NCBI RefSeq assembly: GCF_001183985.1
Contig: NZ_LFZW01000001.1
Location: 4,741,621-4,805,620, forward strand
DNA: 64,000 nucleotides
Source: Peribacillus loiseleuriae
GTDB lineage: Bacteria; Bacillota; Bacilli; Bacillales; DSM-1321
Reading direction: 5' to 3'
Position 1 is the first letter of the stretch. Every line of letters begins with the position of its first letter. The position numbers were made by a program, and so were the translations under genes. The notes beneath the pieces were generated by a model that was not told the origin of the DNA, did not search any database, and saw only the letters and a list, made by a program, of their open reading frames with translations. Below are positions 28,446-37,846 of this stretch, piece by piece.

Positions 28446-29327
28446 TCATTTATTATTCATTAATAGATTTTTACATTGAAACAATATTATTGCTGTTAGA
28501 AGTGTACATATATTTATTTTTAAATACTTTGCTCCTTGAGCCAGCCCAGTGTCCTTCTTAACAAAGTTATAATATAAATGATAATAAGATAGTCTTCCTC
28601 TTAAGTTACAGTTATAGAATTTAATTTGTTGCTTGATATACACCGCTGTACCTTTTGGATTTTTTGAAAATACTTCTGCTATATTTTGCGTTAATCCATC
28701 CTCCAGATAATTACATATGTAAATCGTTTTATTAAACCATCTTATCTTATAACCGTCATTTGCCATTCGATCCCATACTGTTGCTTCAGTAATGAACTTT
28801 TCTCCTTCAATCTCATCAAATTTATACTTTTTAAGAATATTCGTATAAAAAACTTCTGCTTTATCACCTGTAATATTGTATTTATTACGTTCAAGGGAAG
28901 TGGCATCCATATAGTCTCCTTCAAAAGTGGTTCCTATAAATTCCGATCTACTCTTTCCTCTATTACCAGAAATTCCACAAAATGATTCTTTATTTTGAAG
29001 GTTTTTCTCCCATTTAATAATAGTCCCTAAAGCGTCATCAACTAGATAGTCGTCAGAATCCACAATAAAGAACAGTTCACCTTTAGCTAATTCGGTACCT
29101 TTATTAATTGCTCGATGTTTACCACCATTTTCAATTTTATAATATCTAATCGTAAATGGATTATTCTCTGATTGCCATCTATTAAACAATTCTTCTGTAT
29201 GATCTGCTGACCCATCATCGATTACTAGCCATTCAAAATCAGTATAGGTTTGTTGTTGTAGGGATATATATAATTTCTCAATAATATAGCCGCGATTATA
29301 AGTTGGCGTAAAGACAGTTATTTTCAT
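28446..29327 (-). CDS. GT2 family glycosyltransferase
   Basis: 293 residues. GT-A fold: MKITVFTPTYNRGYIIEKLY, WLVIDDGSADHTEEL, GKHRAINKG and the DXD-type FIVDSDDYLVDDA. A paralogue of the enzyme at 39859-40773 (shared FTPxxNR, DDGSxDHT and SDDY blocks). Adds a sugar to the EPS repeat unit at the cytoplasmic membrane; donor and linkage unknown. Confidence 0.9.
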   Translation of the reverse strand: MKITVFTPTYNRGYIIEKLYISLQQQTYTDFEWLVIDDGSADHTEELFNRWQSENNPFTIRYYKIENGGKHRAINKGTELAKGELFFIVDSDDYLVDDALGTIIKWEKNLQNKESFCGISGNRGKSRSEFIGTTFEGDYMDATSLERNKYNITGDKAEVFYTNILKKYKFDEIEGEKFITEATVWDRMANDGYKIRWFNKTIYICNYLEDGLTQNIAEVFSKNPKGTAVYIKQQIKFYNCNLRGRLSYYHLYYNFVKKDTGLAQGAKYLKINICTLLTAIILFQCKNLLMNNK

Positions 29328-29380
29328 AAAATGACTCCCTTGATATATTCTACATACTCGAACGTCTATAACCCTATTTC

Positions 29381-30589
29381 TTACCCAACCTTACGAATCT
29401 CGTTTTTCTTCATTTTCTGTAAAAAAAGATTTATAGATCTAATACAAAATCCTTGCGTAAATGGAAAAATATTAAATAATGTTGAATAGATACCAATATC
29501 CTTCGTATCCCCTTGCGAAAAATCAACAGCACCATTTCTTCTCGTAACCTTCATTAAGTAGTGAATGGCTTTCTCTGATCCTTTTATACATTGATCAGAT
29601 ATACTATCAAGTCTTGCTGCGTTCAATAAGAACCAGCTCAAAGTAGCTGTCGTTGAAGAATCCTTGTTGCTTTCACTTCTAGTTACAGTCCAATTCCAGC
29701 TGCCATCATTCTGTTGAAAGCTCATAACTCCCTTAGCAAACCTTATGACACTTTTCTCAAGTTCCAATTTGGATTTGTGGTTAAATGGAGTCTCATTCCA
29801 TGCATCTATTAAACCAATGGCGAACCAGCCAAGCCCTCTCCCCCACCCATAAAGGCCTAACGGTATTTTATTTTCTATATTATAAGCATGAACGGGGATG
29901 TTGTATTCTTTATGCATACCGTACTTTTCATAACTTTTTATTTGGTTAACCGCTAATTCTACACATTCTTCTTTTTCATACTTTACCCCATAGCATACTA
30001 GGAAGGGACAAATAAACCCAATTGTATCAACATACCGATAGTTTTTCATAGAATGCCTATATTTCACGGTGCCATCTTCACCCATATGCTCTTTAATCAT
30101 TTCCCATGTATAATCTAATGCTTTCTTATATTTATTCGTATCTATAAAGTCCAATTTCATAACTGCATATGCTAATATGGCCCCATCAACATTTTGCGGT
30201 TTGTTAACCCACTGACCTTCATTATTAAATTTAGAATCCAAGTATTCAAGGATCAACTTTTTAGCATTTTCATCCGTATTATTTTTCAAATATTCAGTCA
30301 TACCAAGCAGTAATGAGCCCTCTTGCCAATGCTGTATGGCACTTTTAGTGTAATTCCCCTTAAGGACGTCTATTACAACTAATCTTGTATTATCAGTCAC
30401 CTTTATTTTGGGTGTGTTTTTTAACCAAGATAGCCCTTTTTTTGTAATCTCCTTATTCCAGAGGTCACAATCTTCATATCTTCCTATTTTAATTCTAGCT
30501 GTCCAATCCCTCATGATCGGTACTATATCAATAGCACTAACTAATACAAATATAGATAATAATATATAGCTAAAAGTTTGTAATATCAT
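29381..30589 (-). CDS. GH105/GH88-like glycoside hydrolase domain protein, membrane-anchored
   Basis: 402 residues. One N-terminal hydrophobic segment (LQTFSYILLSIFVLVSAIDI), then an (alpha/alpha)6-barrel-like sequence: HWQEGSLLLGMTEYL, QPQNVDGAILAYAVM-type helices (here KPQNVDGAILAYAVM), and the block LYGWGRGLGWFAIGLIDAWN (about 248-267) typical of unsaturated rhamnogalacturonyl/glucuronyl hydrolases of the YteR type. It sits inside a biosynthetic operon, so it may trim or release EPS at the membrane surface. The catalytic acid was not identified with certainty. Confidence 0.75.
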   Translation of the reverse strand: MILQTFSYILLSIFVLVSAIDIVPIMRDWTARIKIGRYEDCDLWNKEITKKGLSWLKNTPKIKVTDNTRLVVIDVLKGNYTKSAIQHWQEGSLLLGMTEYLKNNTDENAKKLILEYLDSKFNNEGQWVNKPQNVDGAILAYAVMKLDFIDTNKYKKALDYTWEMIKEHMGEDGTVKYRHSMKNYRYVDTIGFICPFLVCYGVKYEKEECVELAVNQIKSYEKYGMHKEYNIPVHAYNIENKIPLGLYGWGRGLGWFAIGLIDAWNETPFNHKSKLELEKSVIRFAKGVMSFQQNDGSWNWTVTRSESNKDSSTTATLSWFLLNAARLDSISDQCIKGSEKAIHYLMKVTRRNGAVDFSQGDTKDIGIYSTLFNIFPFTQGFCIRSINLFLQKMKKNEIRKVG

Positions 30590-30625
30590 GTTTATCTATC
30601 CTTTCAACGGAAACCAAAATTTCCG

Positions 30626-31186
30626 CTACTTTACATATCCAATAGCATCATCTAACTCCTTCGACATTTGATTGCACATATCAGGGGTAATGTTTCCGCC
30701 TATTGTCCATTGATAATCATATACGGGTGCATTGTCCATATTTGCTTTATGTCTATTAATATACTCTTCTGTTTTAGCAATCTCTTTTGCAGGGTTACCA
30801 CCGACAACATACCCTGCCGGCACAGATTTAGTTACTATACTTCCCGCAGCCACAATTGCGTTTTTCCCAACTGTTACTCCGGGCATAATCAAAGCTCTTG
30901 CGCCTATAAAAGCATTGTCTTCTATTTTTATTTTTGAAATTTTTGTATAATTTAGGTATCGTTTTGTGCTAGCATCGTGCGCTAGTAAGTATGTTTGAGG
31001 AGCAAAGGTAACATTATCGCCTATTTCAATTAACCAACAATGTGCATAATCGATTGTACTTGCTGCCAGCCCATGACAGGTCTTACCTACTTTCATACCT
31101 TTTTCAATACAGGCTTGTACATTTAAATCTTCTGGAGATGTTTTTCTCAATCCCATTGATAAGAATCTCGCTATTCTCGTAAACAT
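30626..31186 (-). CDS. Hexapeptide-repeat acyltransferase
   Basis: 186 residues. Left-handed beta-helix acetyltransferase of the serine/maltose acetyltransferase type: VGKTCHGLAASTIDYAHCWL, DNVTFAPQTYLLAHDAST with the likely catalytic His, then IEDNAFIGARALIMPG, VGKNAIVAAGSIVTKSVPAG and VGGNPAKEI. Probably O-acetylates an EPS sugar with acetyl-CoA. Confidence 0.88.
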   Translation of the reverse strand: MFTRIARFLSMGLRKTSPEDLNVQACIEKGMKVGKTCHGLAASTIDYAHCWLIEIGDNVTFAPQTYLLAHDASTKRYLNYTKISKIKIEDNAFIGARALIMPGVTVGKNAIVAAGSIVTKSVPAGYVVGGNPAKEIAKTEEYINRHKANMDNAPVYDYQWTIGGNITPDMCNQMSKELDDAIGYVK

Positions 31187-31277
31187 TTTTAATTCCTCTT
31201 AAAAGGGTATAAATAAATGCTGCATATTTGATCAAAAAAAATACACCACTCAATTTAACGAAGTGAATGCCTTCTCA

Positions 31278-32492
31278 CTAATTTTCTTGATAATCTTTTT
31301 TATGCTCCATTAGTTCATACAGTTTTTCAATTTCATTTTCTGTTCCAAATTCTTCTGTTTTCAAGTTAATAATAAACTTCTCTGTTAAATCTCTATTCCT
31401 AATCAATCTTTCAAGGTTATTCGCTACGGATACTGCATCCATATCTGCAATAATCCCATTAAAATTATTCTTTATATGGCTTTTTGCTGTTTCAAAATTA
31501 GTAATCAAAATTGGCTTTGCCAAAATTTTAGCCTCATTTATTGAAATGGACTTCCCTTCATACCTGGATGCTTGGATAAATATATCCGCTTTCCTGATAT
31601 AGGAATATGGGTTTTCCTTCATCCCCAAAAATACAATTCTCTCTTCTAATTGCCTCATTTTAATTCCTCGCTCTAGATCTGCTTTAACATTGCCTTCACC
31701 GATTAAATACCACTTGATATCGTAGCCTTTTTTTACAAGGATATCAAAAGCTTCCAACGTAATATCAAGGCCCTTTTCTTTAGCTAATCTACCCACAGAA
31801 ATGAGTGATGTACTATTATCATCCGCTTCTTTTAATTCTACCTTTTCTAACGACATTTTATCAATTACGCTAGAAGATACAATATTATAAATACACTTAA
31901 ATTTATCTTTATATTCAGGGAATTGTTCCTTTAAACTAGACACTAATTCTTCAGACACCGTAGCAACATAATCCAATTTTGTAAAATAACGTTGTTCCCT
32001 TTCAGGGTTAATCCCTAGTTTTTTGTAGTCGGTATGTATCCAGCCTATTTTCACATCGGCCTTTACATGATCAACACAAAAATATATTGGGTTTTTTTCT
32101 TGAAATCCTATGGCAACATCATAATTCTTTTCTACCCGATCAATTGACTTTGATAAGTATCTCCAAAATTTCTGTTCCATGACAGCACCGTTATTTTCAG
32201 TTTTAGCTAGATATCCAAGTACACCTCGATTGAAAGCAGTTTTAATTTCTCCCTTTTTAAGTAGCTCTTTTGAAGCAGTTTTTATTGGCATATCAAAGTA
32301 TTTATAATTATCAGGCTCTGGAAGCAATGTTACTTCCTTAGGTAGTTTGTTCATAAACATCCCTTCATGCCTAAATAGGAATAAATCAACATGATATTTA
32401 GAGTAATCCATTGTTTCTAATAAAGAAATGAGTGACTTTTCAGCACCGCCGCAAACTAAATGATTCATAACAAACAAAATATTTTTTTTCAA
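31278..32492 (-). CDS. GT4 family glycosyltransferase (paralogue 1)
   Basis: 404 residues. GT-B fold: N-terminal glycine loop NHLVCGGAEKSLISLL, the nucleotide-sugar domain TSLISVGRLAKEKGLDITLE, LIGEGNVKADLE, and the EX7E-type motif in QASRYEGKSISINEAKILAKP. Part of a set of three related GT4 enzymes (here, 32503-33693 and 35953-37164) that share the GGxEKSL/GGIERSL start and the SRxEGK block. Substrate unknown. Confidence 0.9.
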   Translation of the reverse strand: MKKNILFVMNHLVCGGAEKSLISLLETMDYSKYHVDLFLFRHEGMFMNKLPKEVTLLPEPDNYKYFDMPIKTASKELLKKGEIKTAFNRGVLGYLAKTENNGAVMEQKFWRYLSKSIDRVEKNYDVAIGFQEKNPIYFCVDHVKADVKIGWIHTDYKKLGINPEREQRYFTKLDYVATVSEELVSSLKEQFPEYKDKFKCIYNIVSSSVIDKMSLEKVELKEADDNSTSLISVGRLAKEKGLDITLEAFDILVKKGYDIKWYLIGEGNVKADLERGIKMRQLEERIVFLGMKENPYSYIRKADIFIQASRYEGKSISINEAKILAKPILITNFETAKSHIKNNFNGIIADMDAVSVANNLERLIRNRDLTEKFIINLKTEEFGTENEIEKLYELMEHKKDYQEN

Positions 32493-32502
32493 AAGATCAC
32501 CT

Positions 32503-33693
32503 CTATATAATCTTGTAAAACTTATTAATTTCCTCCTCTGTTCCTAATCTTTCTTCTTTTAAATTTTGGATGAGTTGATTACTTAAAGAGGTATCTCCCA
32601 TTAACTTTTCAATTCCATTGACAAGTGCATCCGTGTTCATTTCTACAATTAAACCATTAACACCATTATTTATCTGATCTTTTGCCGTACTAAAATTTGT
32701 TACAACGATTGGTTTATGGAGTATTTTAGCTTCATCAAGAGCAATAGACTTTCCTTCAAACCTTGATGGTTGGGCATAAATATTCGCCTGTTTTAAATAA
32801 GGGTATGGATTCGATTTCAGCCCGAGTAATATAAAATGATCTTTTAATCCATTTTCTTCAATAAGATTAGTCAGTCTTTCACGTTCATCCCCTTCACCTA
32901 TCACAAACCATTTTATTTGATATCCTTTATCTAAAAGTTTTCTACATGACTCTACAGCCATTTCTAAACCTTTTTGATAATGAAGCCTTCCTATAGTAAG
33001 AATAGTAATCTCACCATCTTTTTTGTCAAAAACATTTTCAACCTTTTGAGCAGCCATTTTATCAATGATTGTTGGAGAGACAATATTGTATATGACCTCA
33101 ACCTTATCTTTTTGGCTTGGAAATCTGTTAATAAAAATATTGGCGCATTCTTCCGAGACTGTGACTATTTTTGATAGCTTCTTAAAATATGGTAAGTCAA
33201 ATTCTGGATCCATCCCTAACTGATCATAATCAATATGTACCCAGCCTATTTTCTGTTGTGCATCAACTTTATCCATACAGAAATAGGTTGATGTTTTTTC
33301 CAAGAACCCAATAGCTGCATCATATTTTTTTTCCAGTTTGTCTAAGGATTTAGCCAAATGCTTCCATGTATATTGTTCTCTTCTGGAAATATCTTGAATT
33401 ACCTTATTTTTTATTGTAAAACCAACCCTATGATAGACTAGCTCAGGCTTTCGTTCTCGTATCAGTTTCCAAATTGATTTAAATAACGGTATAGTGAAAT
33501 GTTTATAGGTTTCTGGAAGAGGTAAAACATGAACTTGCTTTGGCAAAAATTCCATGAAAATACCTTCTTGGTTTAATAAAAATAAATCAACATGATAAAG
33601 ATCGTAATCAATTTGTGATAATAAATTGACTAAACTTTTTTCCCCTCCACCAGCAGATAAACTGGGTATGACAAATAATAAATTTTTCTTCAT
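32503..33693 (-). CDS. GT4 family glycosyltransferase (paralogue 2)
   Basis: 396 residues, next to and clearly homologous with paralogue 1: IPSLSAGGGEKSLVNLLSQI, CMDKVDAQQKIGWVHIDYDQ, TILTIGRLHYQKGLEMAVES and QPSRFEGKSIALDEAKILHK (retaining GT-B transferase motif). Gene spacing of 10 bp to the next gene indicates one transcript. Adds one sugar of the EPS repeat; donor unknown. Confidence 0.9.
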   Translation of the reverse strand: MKKNLLFVIPSLSAGGGEKSLVNLLSQIDYDLYHVDLFLLNQEGIFMEFLPKQVHVLPLPETYKHFTIPLFKSIWKLIRERKPELVYHRVGFTIKNKVIQDISRREQYTWKHLAKSLDKLEKKYDAAIGFLEKTSTYFCMDKVDAQQKIGWVHIDYDQLGMDPEFDLPYFKKLSKIVTVSEECANIFINRFPSQKDKVEVIYNIVSPTIIDKMAAQKVENVFDKKDGEITILTIGRLHYQKGLEMAVESCRKLLDKGYQIKWFVIGEGDERERLTNLIEENGLKDHFILLGLKSNPYPYLKQANIYAQPSRFEGKSIALDEAKILHKPIVVTNFSTAKDQINNGVNGLIVEMNTDALVNGIEKLMGDTSLSNQLIQNLKEERLGTEEEINKFYKII

Positions 33694-33708
33694 TATATAT
33701 ACCTCATT

Positions 33709-34869
33709 CTACTTAACTAGCTCACTTAAATACTCAACTGCCTTGTATGACATGTTTTTTATATGGGGTACAGTATCTTTGAGTTTTTGTTTGATCTCCT
33801 CTTCCTCTCTTACCATTTCATCAAATGCAGCTTTCAACTTATTACTATTAGAGATTTCCTCTATACCTAAAACTAGCTTTTCTTCTCCGAATAAATCTTT
33901 CGCAATGCCTTTAGATTTGATACTATATCCTAATACCATTGTCGGAACACAGTTGGAATAGGCAGCTATCGTCGCATGTGTCCTAGCCCCTATAAAGAAT
34001 CTCATTCTAGCTATATATCCTTTATATTGTATGGCGTTTAAGTGATCTGGTAAGATAATGACTCTACCCGTATTCTTAAATTCTTCATAATATTTATTAA
34101 GAACTTCATAATCATTATTTCCATCAACGACAACATGCGGCGTTAGAGCAACTGTCATATTTGTTGTATGTAAAATATGATTGATTAGTTCTCTTACCGC
34201 AGCTTGAGAGTTCTTATTCCGATTCCAAACAAGCGGGCTAAAATTCAGTCCTACGGTGTTCCCCTCTTGCCATCCTTCAGGGAATTCTAATTCTTCTTTT
34301 TCCATTGTAAATGCAGGATCGGCACATAATTTAACATTATTGAGCCCTTTATTTTTTAACATATTATAAGTAAGTGATTCACGAGCAAGTATTAAATCAA
34401 ACAATTTTAAGTCTTCTAGTGTTCGCTCTGACATATCCTCTTCACCGATTGAACACCCCCATAAAACTAATTTTTTCCCCTCTTCTTTTACCTTTTTATC
34501 AATTTCATATAGTGCCGGCTGGTCCCCATAACAATAGTTATCTCCACCTACCGATAAGAGTACATCCATGTTTTTTATATGTTTAATTGTATTACCCTCC
34601 ATTTTACGAAAGGCAAAGGACTCATCTTTAAATAACTTTACTTTGAACGAAGAACGAAACCAATCATATGAGTACTTTTTTATCCTACGAGAAGATCCAT
34701 CAAATATCCCATCTAATTTTGTCATGCTTTTATCTGTATCAGGTTTTCCTGATACTAAATATACTTTTGCATCGTGCAACTTTTCTTTTATAATATTTGT
34801 TGAGGAACGTACTATAGCTTCACAGCCTCGATTAAGACTGCCCCCATGTGCAAACATCATGATTTTCAT
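33709..34869 (-). CDS. Polysaccharide pyruvyl transferase (WcaK/CsaB family)
   Basis: 386 residues from ATG 34869, seven bases after GGAGG; the upstream in-frame start is unsupported. Typical features are MKIMMFAHGGSLNRGCEAIV, SVGGDNYCYGDQ, LNFSPLVWN and the C-terminal GARTHATIAAYSNCVPTMVL with YSIKSKGIAKDL. The family adds a ketal-linked pyruvate from phosphoenolpyruvate to a sugar, giving the EPS negative charge. Pyruvylated wall glycans are also the ligand of SLH domains. Confidence 0.9.
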   Translation of the reverse strand: MKIMMFAHGGSLNRGCEAIVRSSTNIIKEKLHDAKVYLVSGKPDTDKSMTKLDGIFDGSSRRIKKYSYDWFRSSFKVKLFKDESFAFRKMEGNTIKHIKNMDVLLSVGGDNYCYGDQPALYEIDKKVKEEGKKLVLWGCSIGEEDMSERTLEDLKLFDLILARESLTYNMLKNKGLNNVKLCADPAFTMEKEELEFPEGWQEGNTVGLNFSPLVWNRNKNSQAAVRELINHILHTTNMTVALTPHVVVDGNNDYEVLNKYYEEFKNTGRVIILPDHLNAIQYKGYIARMRFFIGARTHATIAAYSNCVPTMVLGYSIKSKGIAKDLFGEEKLVLGIEEISNSNKLKAAFDEMVREEEEIKQKLKDTVPHIKNMSYKAVEYLSELVK

Positions 34870-34885
34870 AACAAATCCTCCAGTA

Positions 34886-35917
34886 TTATTTATTTCTGAA
34901 TCTACTATAGGCAGTAGCACAATATAAACCTATGATGGATTTTCGTTTCATCATATTTACAATAAACTTTTCATATCTTCCTAACACATGGTAGACTTCA
35001 TTGTAGTAAACAAATAGCGCTTCTTTAACGTCTTTATTGCAAATCATGTTCTTTACATATTTGTATCTATTACTAAAACTAATATCTTGAGATGGTTTCA
35101 AATATAGATGTATGTATGACATTACGTTATTCACAAGTTTGATCGACTTAAGCTGCTGTAACTTTTCTTTATTCATAATCCCTGTAAATATATCTGGTAA
35201 ATTTAAATTGTATACTTCTAAAGATCTATTAAAATAATCTTTTCCTGCTATATTCCGCGTTGCACTTCCCGCTACCTCTCTGTAATGGTATCCTGCATAC
35301 TCTAGATACTTCACAGTGAACGCGTAACTAAAAAACCTTATGTTAAACAGTCCATCTTCTCCTAATGCAACTTTTTCTGGAAACCCTATACTCTGTTCTT
35401 TTATCAATTCATTCCTAAATAGTTTATTTACTACACTATTTAAATTATCTGCTTTAATGAAATAAGGTAATAGTTCCTGTTCTATATAGTTTTTTTTCAA
35501 TGTGGTATCGATAGGAAATGGATACTTTGTAATGACCTTATGCCCATCCATTTCGCTTTCAAAATTAGAGATTACTACATCACAATCATCATATTTTGCT
35601 GAATGATATAGACGTTCATACATATCATTTTCTATATAGTCATCTGCATCAACAAAACCTATATATTCTCCTGTGGCAATATGTAATCCAGCGTTCCTCG
35701 CCATACTTACACCTTGGTTTCCCTGATTGATTAGTATTATTCGATTATCCAATTTTTGATAGTGTTCAATCATTTCCCCACTTCTGTCCTTTGAACCGTC
35801 ATTAATAAAGATGAACTCACAGTCTTGAAGTGTTTGGCTTATTAATGATTCAATACATTCAGCAACATATTTTTCTGCATTATAAACAGGGATGATGACA
35901 CTTACTTTTATACTCAT
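34886..35917 (-). CDS. GT2 family glycosyltransferase
   Basis: 343 residues. GT-A domain (about 1-220): VSVIIPVYNAEKYVAECIES, FIFINDGSKDRSGEM, GNQGVSMARNAGL and YIGFVDADDYI. The C-terminal 120 residues are basic and helical and probably contact the membrane. EpsH/EpsJ-like. Follows the GT4 gene after 35 bp. Confidence 0.9.
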   Translation of the reverse strand: MSIKVSVIIPVYNAEKYVAECIESLISQTLQDCEFIFINDGSKDRSGEMIEHYQKLDNRIILINQGNQGVSMARNAGLHIATGEYIGFVDADDYIENDMYERLYHSAKYDDCDVVISNFESEMDGHKVITKYPFPIDTTLKKNYIEQELLPYFIKADNLNSVVNKLFRNELIKEQSIGFPEKVALGEDGLFNIRFFSYAFTVKYLEYAGYHYREVAGSATRNIAGKDYFNRSLEVYNLNLPDIFTGIMNKEKLQQLKSIKLVNNVMSYIHLYLKPSQDISFSNRYKYVKNMICNKDVKEALFVYYNEVYHVLGRYEKFIVNMMKRKSIIGLYCATAYSRFRNK

Positions 35918-35952
35918 GGCACCCTCCTTTCTTGATAACTTCGCTCAATATA

Positions 35953-37164
35953 TCAATTTGTTTCATATTCTATAACTTCATATAACTTATTTAGCTCATA
36001 TTCATTGCTGTAATCTTTATTATTCGTATGATTGATCAATGTATCTCTTAACTCTTCGTTCATAAATAAACGCTCTATTCCTCCTGCTATTCCTTCTGCA
36101 CTTAGATCGCAAATAATCCCATCTACTCCATCTTCTACTTGACTGCCCGATGTTGGATAATTCGTTATTAAGATAGGTTTACCTAGTATCTGTGCTTCTG
36201 TAACTGTAACTGCTTTGCCTTCATATCTGGACGGCTGTACATATATGTCACATGCTTTTATATATGGATATGGATTTGTTTTTTTTCCTAATAACACAAA
36301 GCTGTCCTCCAAGTTGTTCTTGGCAATCAATTCTTCAAGCTCTGTTTCATATCCCCCATATCCGACTACATACCACTTCATATTTGTAAATCCTTTATCA
36401 TGTAATAACCTAAGTGCCTTTACGGCAAGATCGAACCCTTTCACATAAGACAGCCTTCCAACAGAGAGGATAGTAAAAGTATCATTATGTTTATCATTTA
36501 ATGTGATTTCATCTTCAGCCATACTCTGTATAAATCCTGGTGAAGTGATATTTTCAATTAGGATGACTTTATCTTTTAATAACGGATATGTGGTTAAAAA
36601 CGAGTGTGTGCACTCATCTGATATAGAGGCAATATAATCAAACCTATTCCACATTTCAAAATCAATTTTATTATCTATTTCTAATTTACTGTAATCCGTA
36701 TGAATCCAGGCGATCTTCTTTTTAGCATCTATCCTATTAGACAGCACATCATGTGGCCATGCATAACTGATCGCTACATCGTATTGCTTCTTTTGCTTTG
36801 GCATGAAATATGACGAATACTTTGAAGTAAGCTGCATTTGAATATACCCTGAGCCCTCTTCTAAATTTCTAGCTTTTGCTTTTATATTTGCTACATACCT
36901 AGACATGGTTCTAATCAGAGTTACAGAATAATGCCCTTCCTTCAAACATTGAATAACGGGTTTTCTAAATACAGTGTACTTATCTATTTGCGGTAAAAGA
37001 TTCACTTTATTAGGGATTAGATTCATAAAGTCCCCTCTATGTTCAAATACTAATAAATCTACATTATATTGGGCATAATCAAAGCTTTCTAGCATATTAA
37101 CTAGGCTTCGTTCAATTCCACCAATTTCCATGTCATAAACAGAAATTAAGATACTTTTTTTCAT
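35953..37164 (-). CDS. GT4 family glycosyltransferase (paralogue 3)
   Basis: 403 residues. GT-B fold: VYDMEIGGIERSLVNMLESF, KKIAWIHTDYSKLEI, TILSVGRLSYVKGFDLAVKA and QPSRYEGKAVTVTEAQILGK. Third member of the local GT4 paralogue set, but with a different middle segment, suggesting a different acceptor or donor. Confidence 0.9.
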   Translation of the reverse strand: MKKSILISVYDMEIGGIERSLVNMLESFDYAQYNVDLLVFEHRGDFMNLIPNKVNLLPQIDKYTVFRKPVIQCLKEGHYSVTLIRTMSRYVANIKAKARNLEEGSGYIQMQLTSKYSSYFMPKQKKQYDVAISYAWPHDVLSNRIDAKKKIAWIHTDYSKLEIDNKIDFEMWNRFDYIASISDECTHSFLTTYPLLKDKVILIENITSPGFIQSMAEDEITLNDKHNDTFTILSVGRLSYVKGFDLAVKALRLLHDKGFTNMKWYVVGYGGYETELEELIAKNNLEDSFVLLGKKTNPYPYIKACDIYVQPSRYEGKAVTVTEAQILGKPILITNYPTSGSQVEDGVDGIICDLSAEGIAGGIERLFMNEELRDTLINHTNNKDYSNEYELNKLYEVIEYETN

Positions 37165-37203
37165 TTTATTTCCTCACAATACAATGGTTTTAATGAATAT
37201 TTA

Positions 37204-37818
37204 TTAACCATTTGCACGAGCATATTGTAAAATATTATTCTCTCTTTTATTTAAGAACATTGAATTAGCGGGAACATTCCCCTTTACAACACTACCGGCC
37301 GCTATGACCGCATTATCACCTATTACTGTGTCCTTCAAAATAACTACGTTAGACCCAATCCAAACATTTTCCCCTATGATCACCTCGCCTTTTATTAGGT
37401 GAGTATCGTCTACATTTTTATAATTATGATCATGGTCATTTATACACACATTAGGAGCAATCTTTGTATTTCTTCCTATTGAAATTCGATTAATACAATT
37501 AATATTGCAATTATCATTGATGAATACTTTTTCTTCTATGTTTAGCTCACCATTAAAGTCAATTCGAATGCTTACATTCTTTCTAATAAATACAAATTCT
37601 CCTATGTTAACTTTTGAGCGTTTATTAAAGATCTCTATTCTACTGTTAGCTTGAAGGGAAAATATAGAAGAATGAATGTTTTTAAAATACATTAATTTAA
37701 AAAGGAACGCTCTCAATACTCCTATCAAATGCGATATATTCATTATGAACATAAAATAAAACCCTCTACTGCGACAATCTGCAATAAGGGTTTTAACCAT
37801 TTTCTTCAATATATTCAT
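37204..37818 (-). CDS. Hexapeptide-repeat acyltransferase
   Basis: 204 residues. An amphipathic N-terminal region, then left-handed beta-helix repeats: EKVFINDNCNINCINRISIG, NTKIAPNVCINDHDHNY with the likely catalytic His, IGENVWIGSNVVILKD and IGDNAVIAAGSVVKGNVPAN. A WbbJ/LpxA-like O-acetyltransferase that probably decorates an EPS sugar. Confidence 0.88.
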   Translation of the reverse strand: MNILKKMVKTLIADCRSRGFYFMFIMNISHLIGVLRAFLFKLMYFKNIHSSIFSLQANSRIEIFNKRSKVNIGEFVFIRKNVSIRIDFNGELNIEEKVFINDNCNINCINRISIGRNTKIAPNVCINDHDHNYKNVDDTHLIKGEVIIGENVWIGSNVVILKDTVIGDNAVIAAGSVVKGNVPANSMFLNKRENNILQYARANG

Positions 37819-37846
37819 CGTGGTATTTCTCCTTCACGATTAGATT

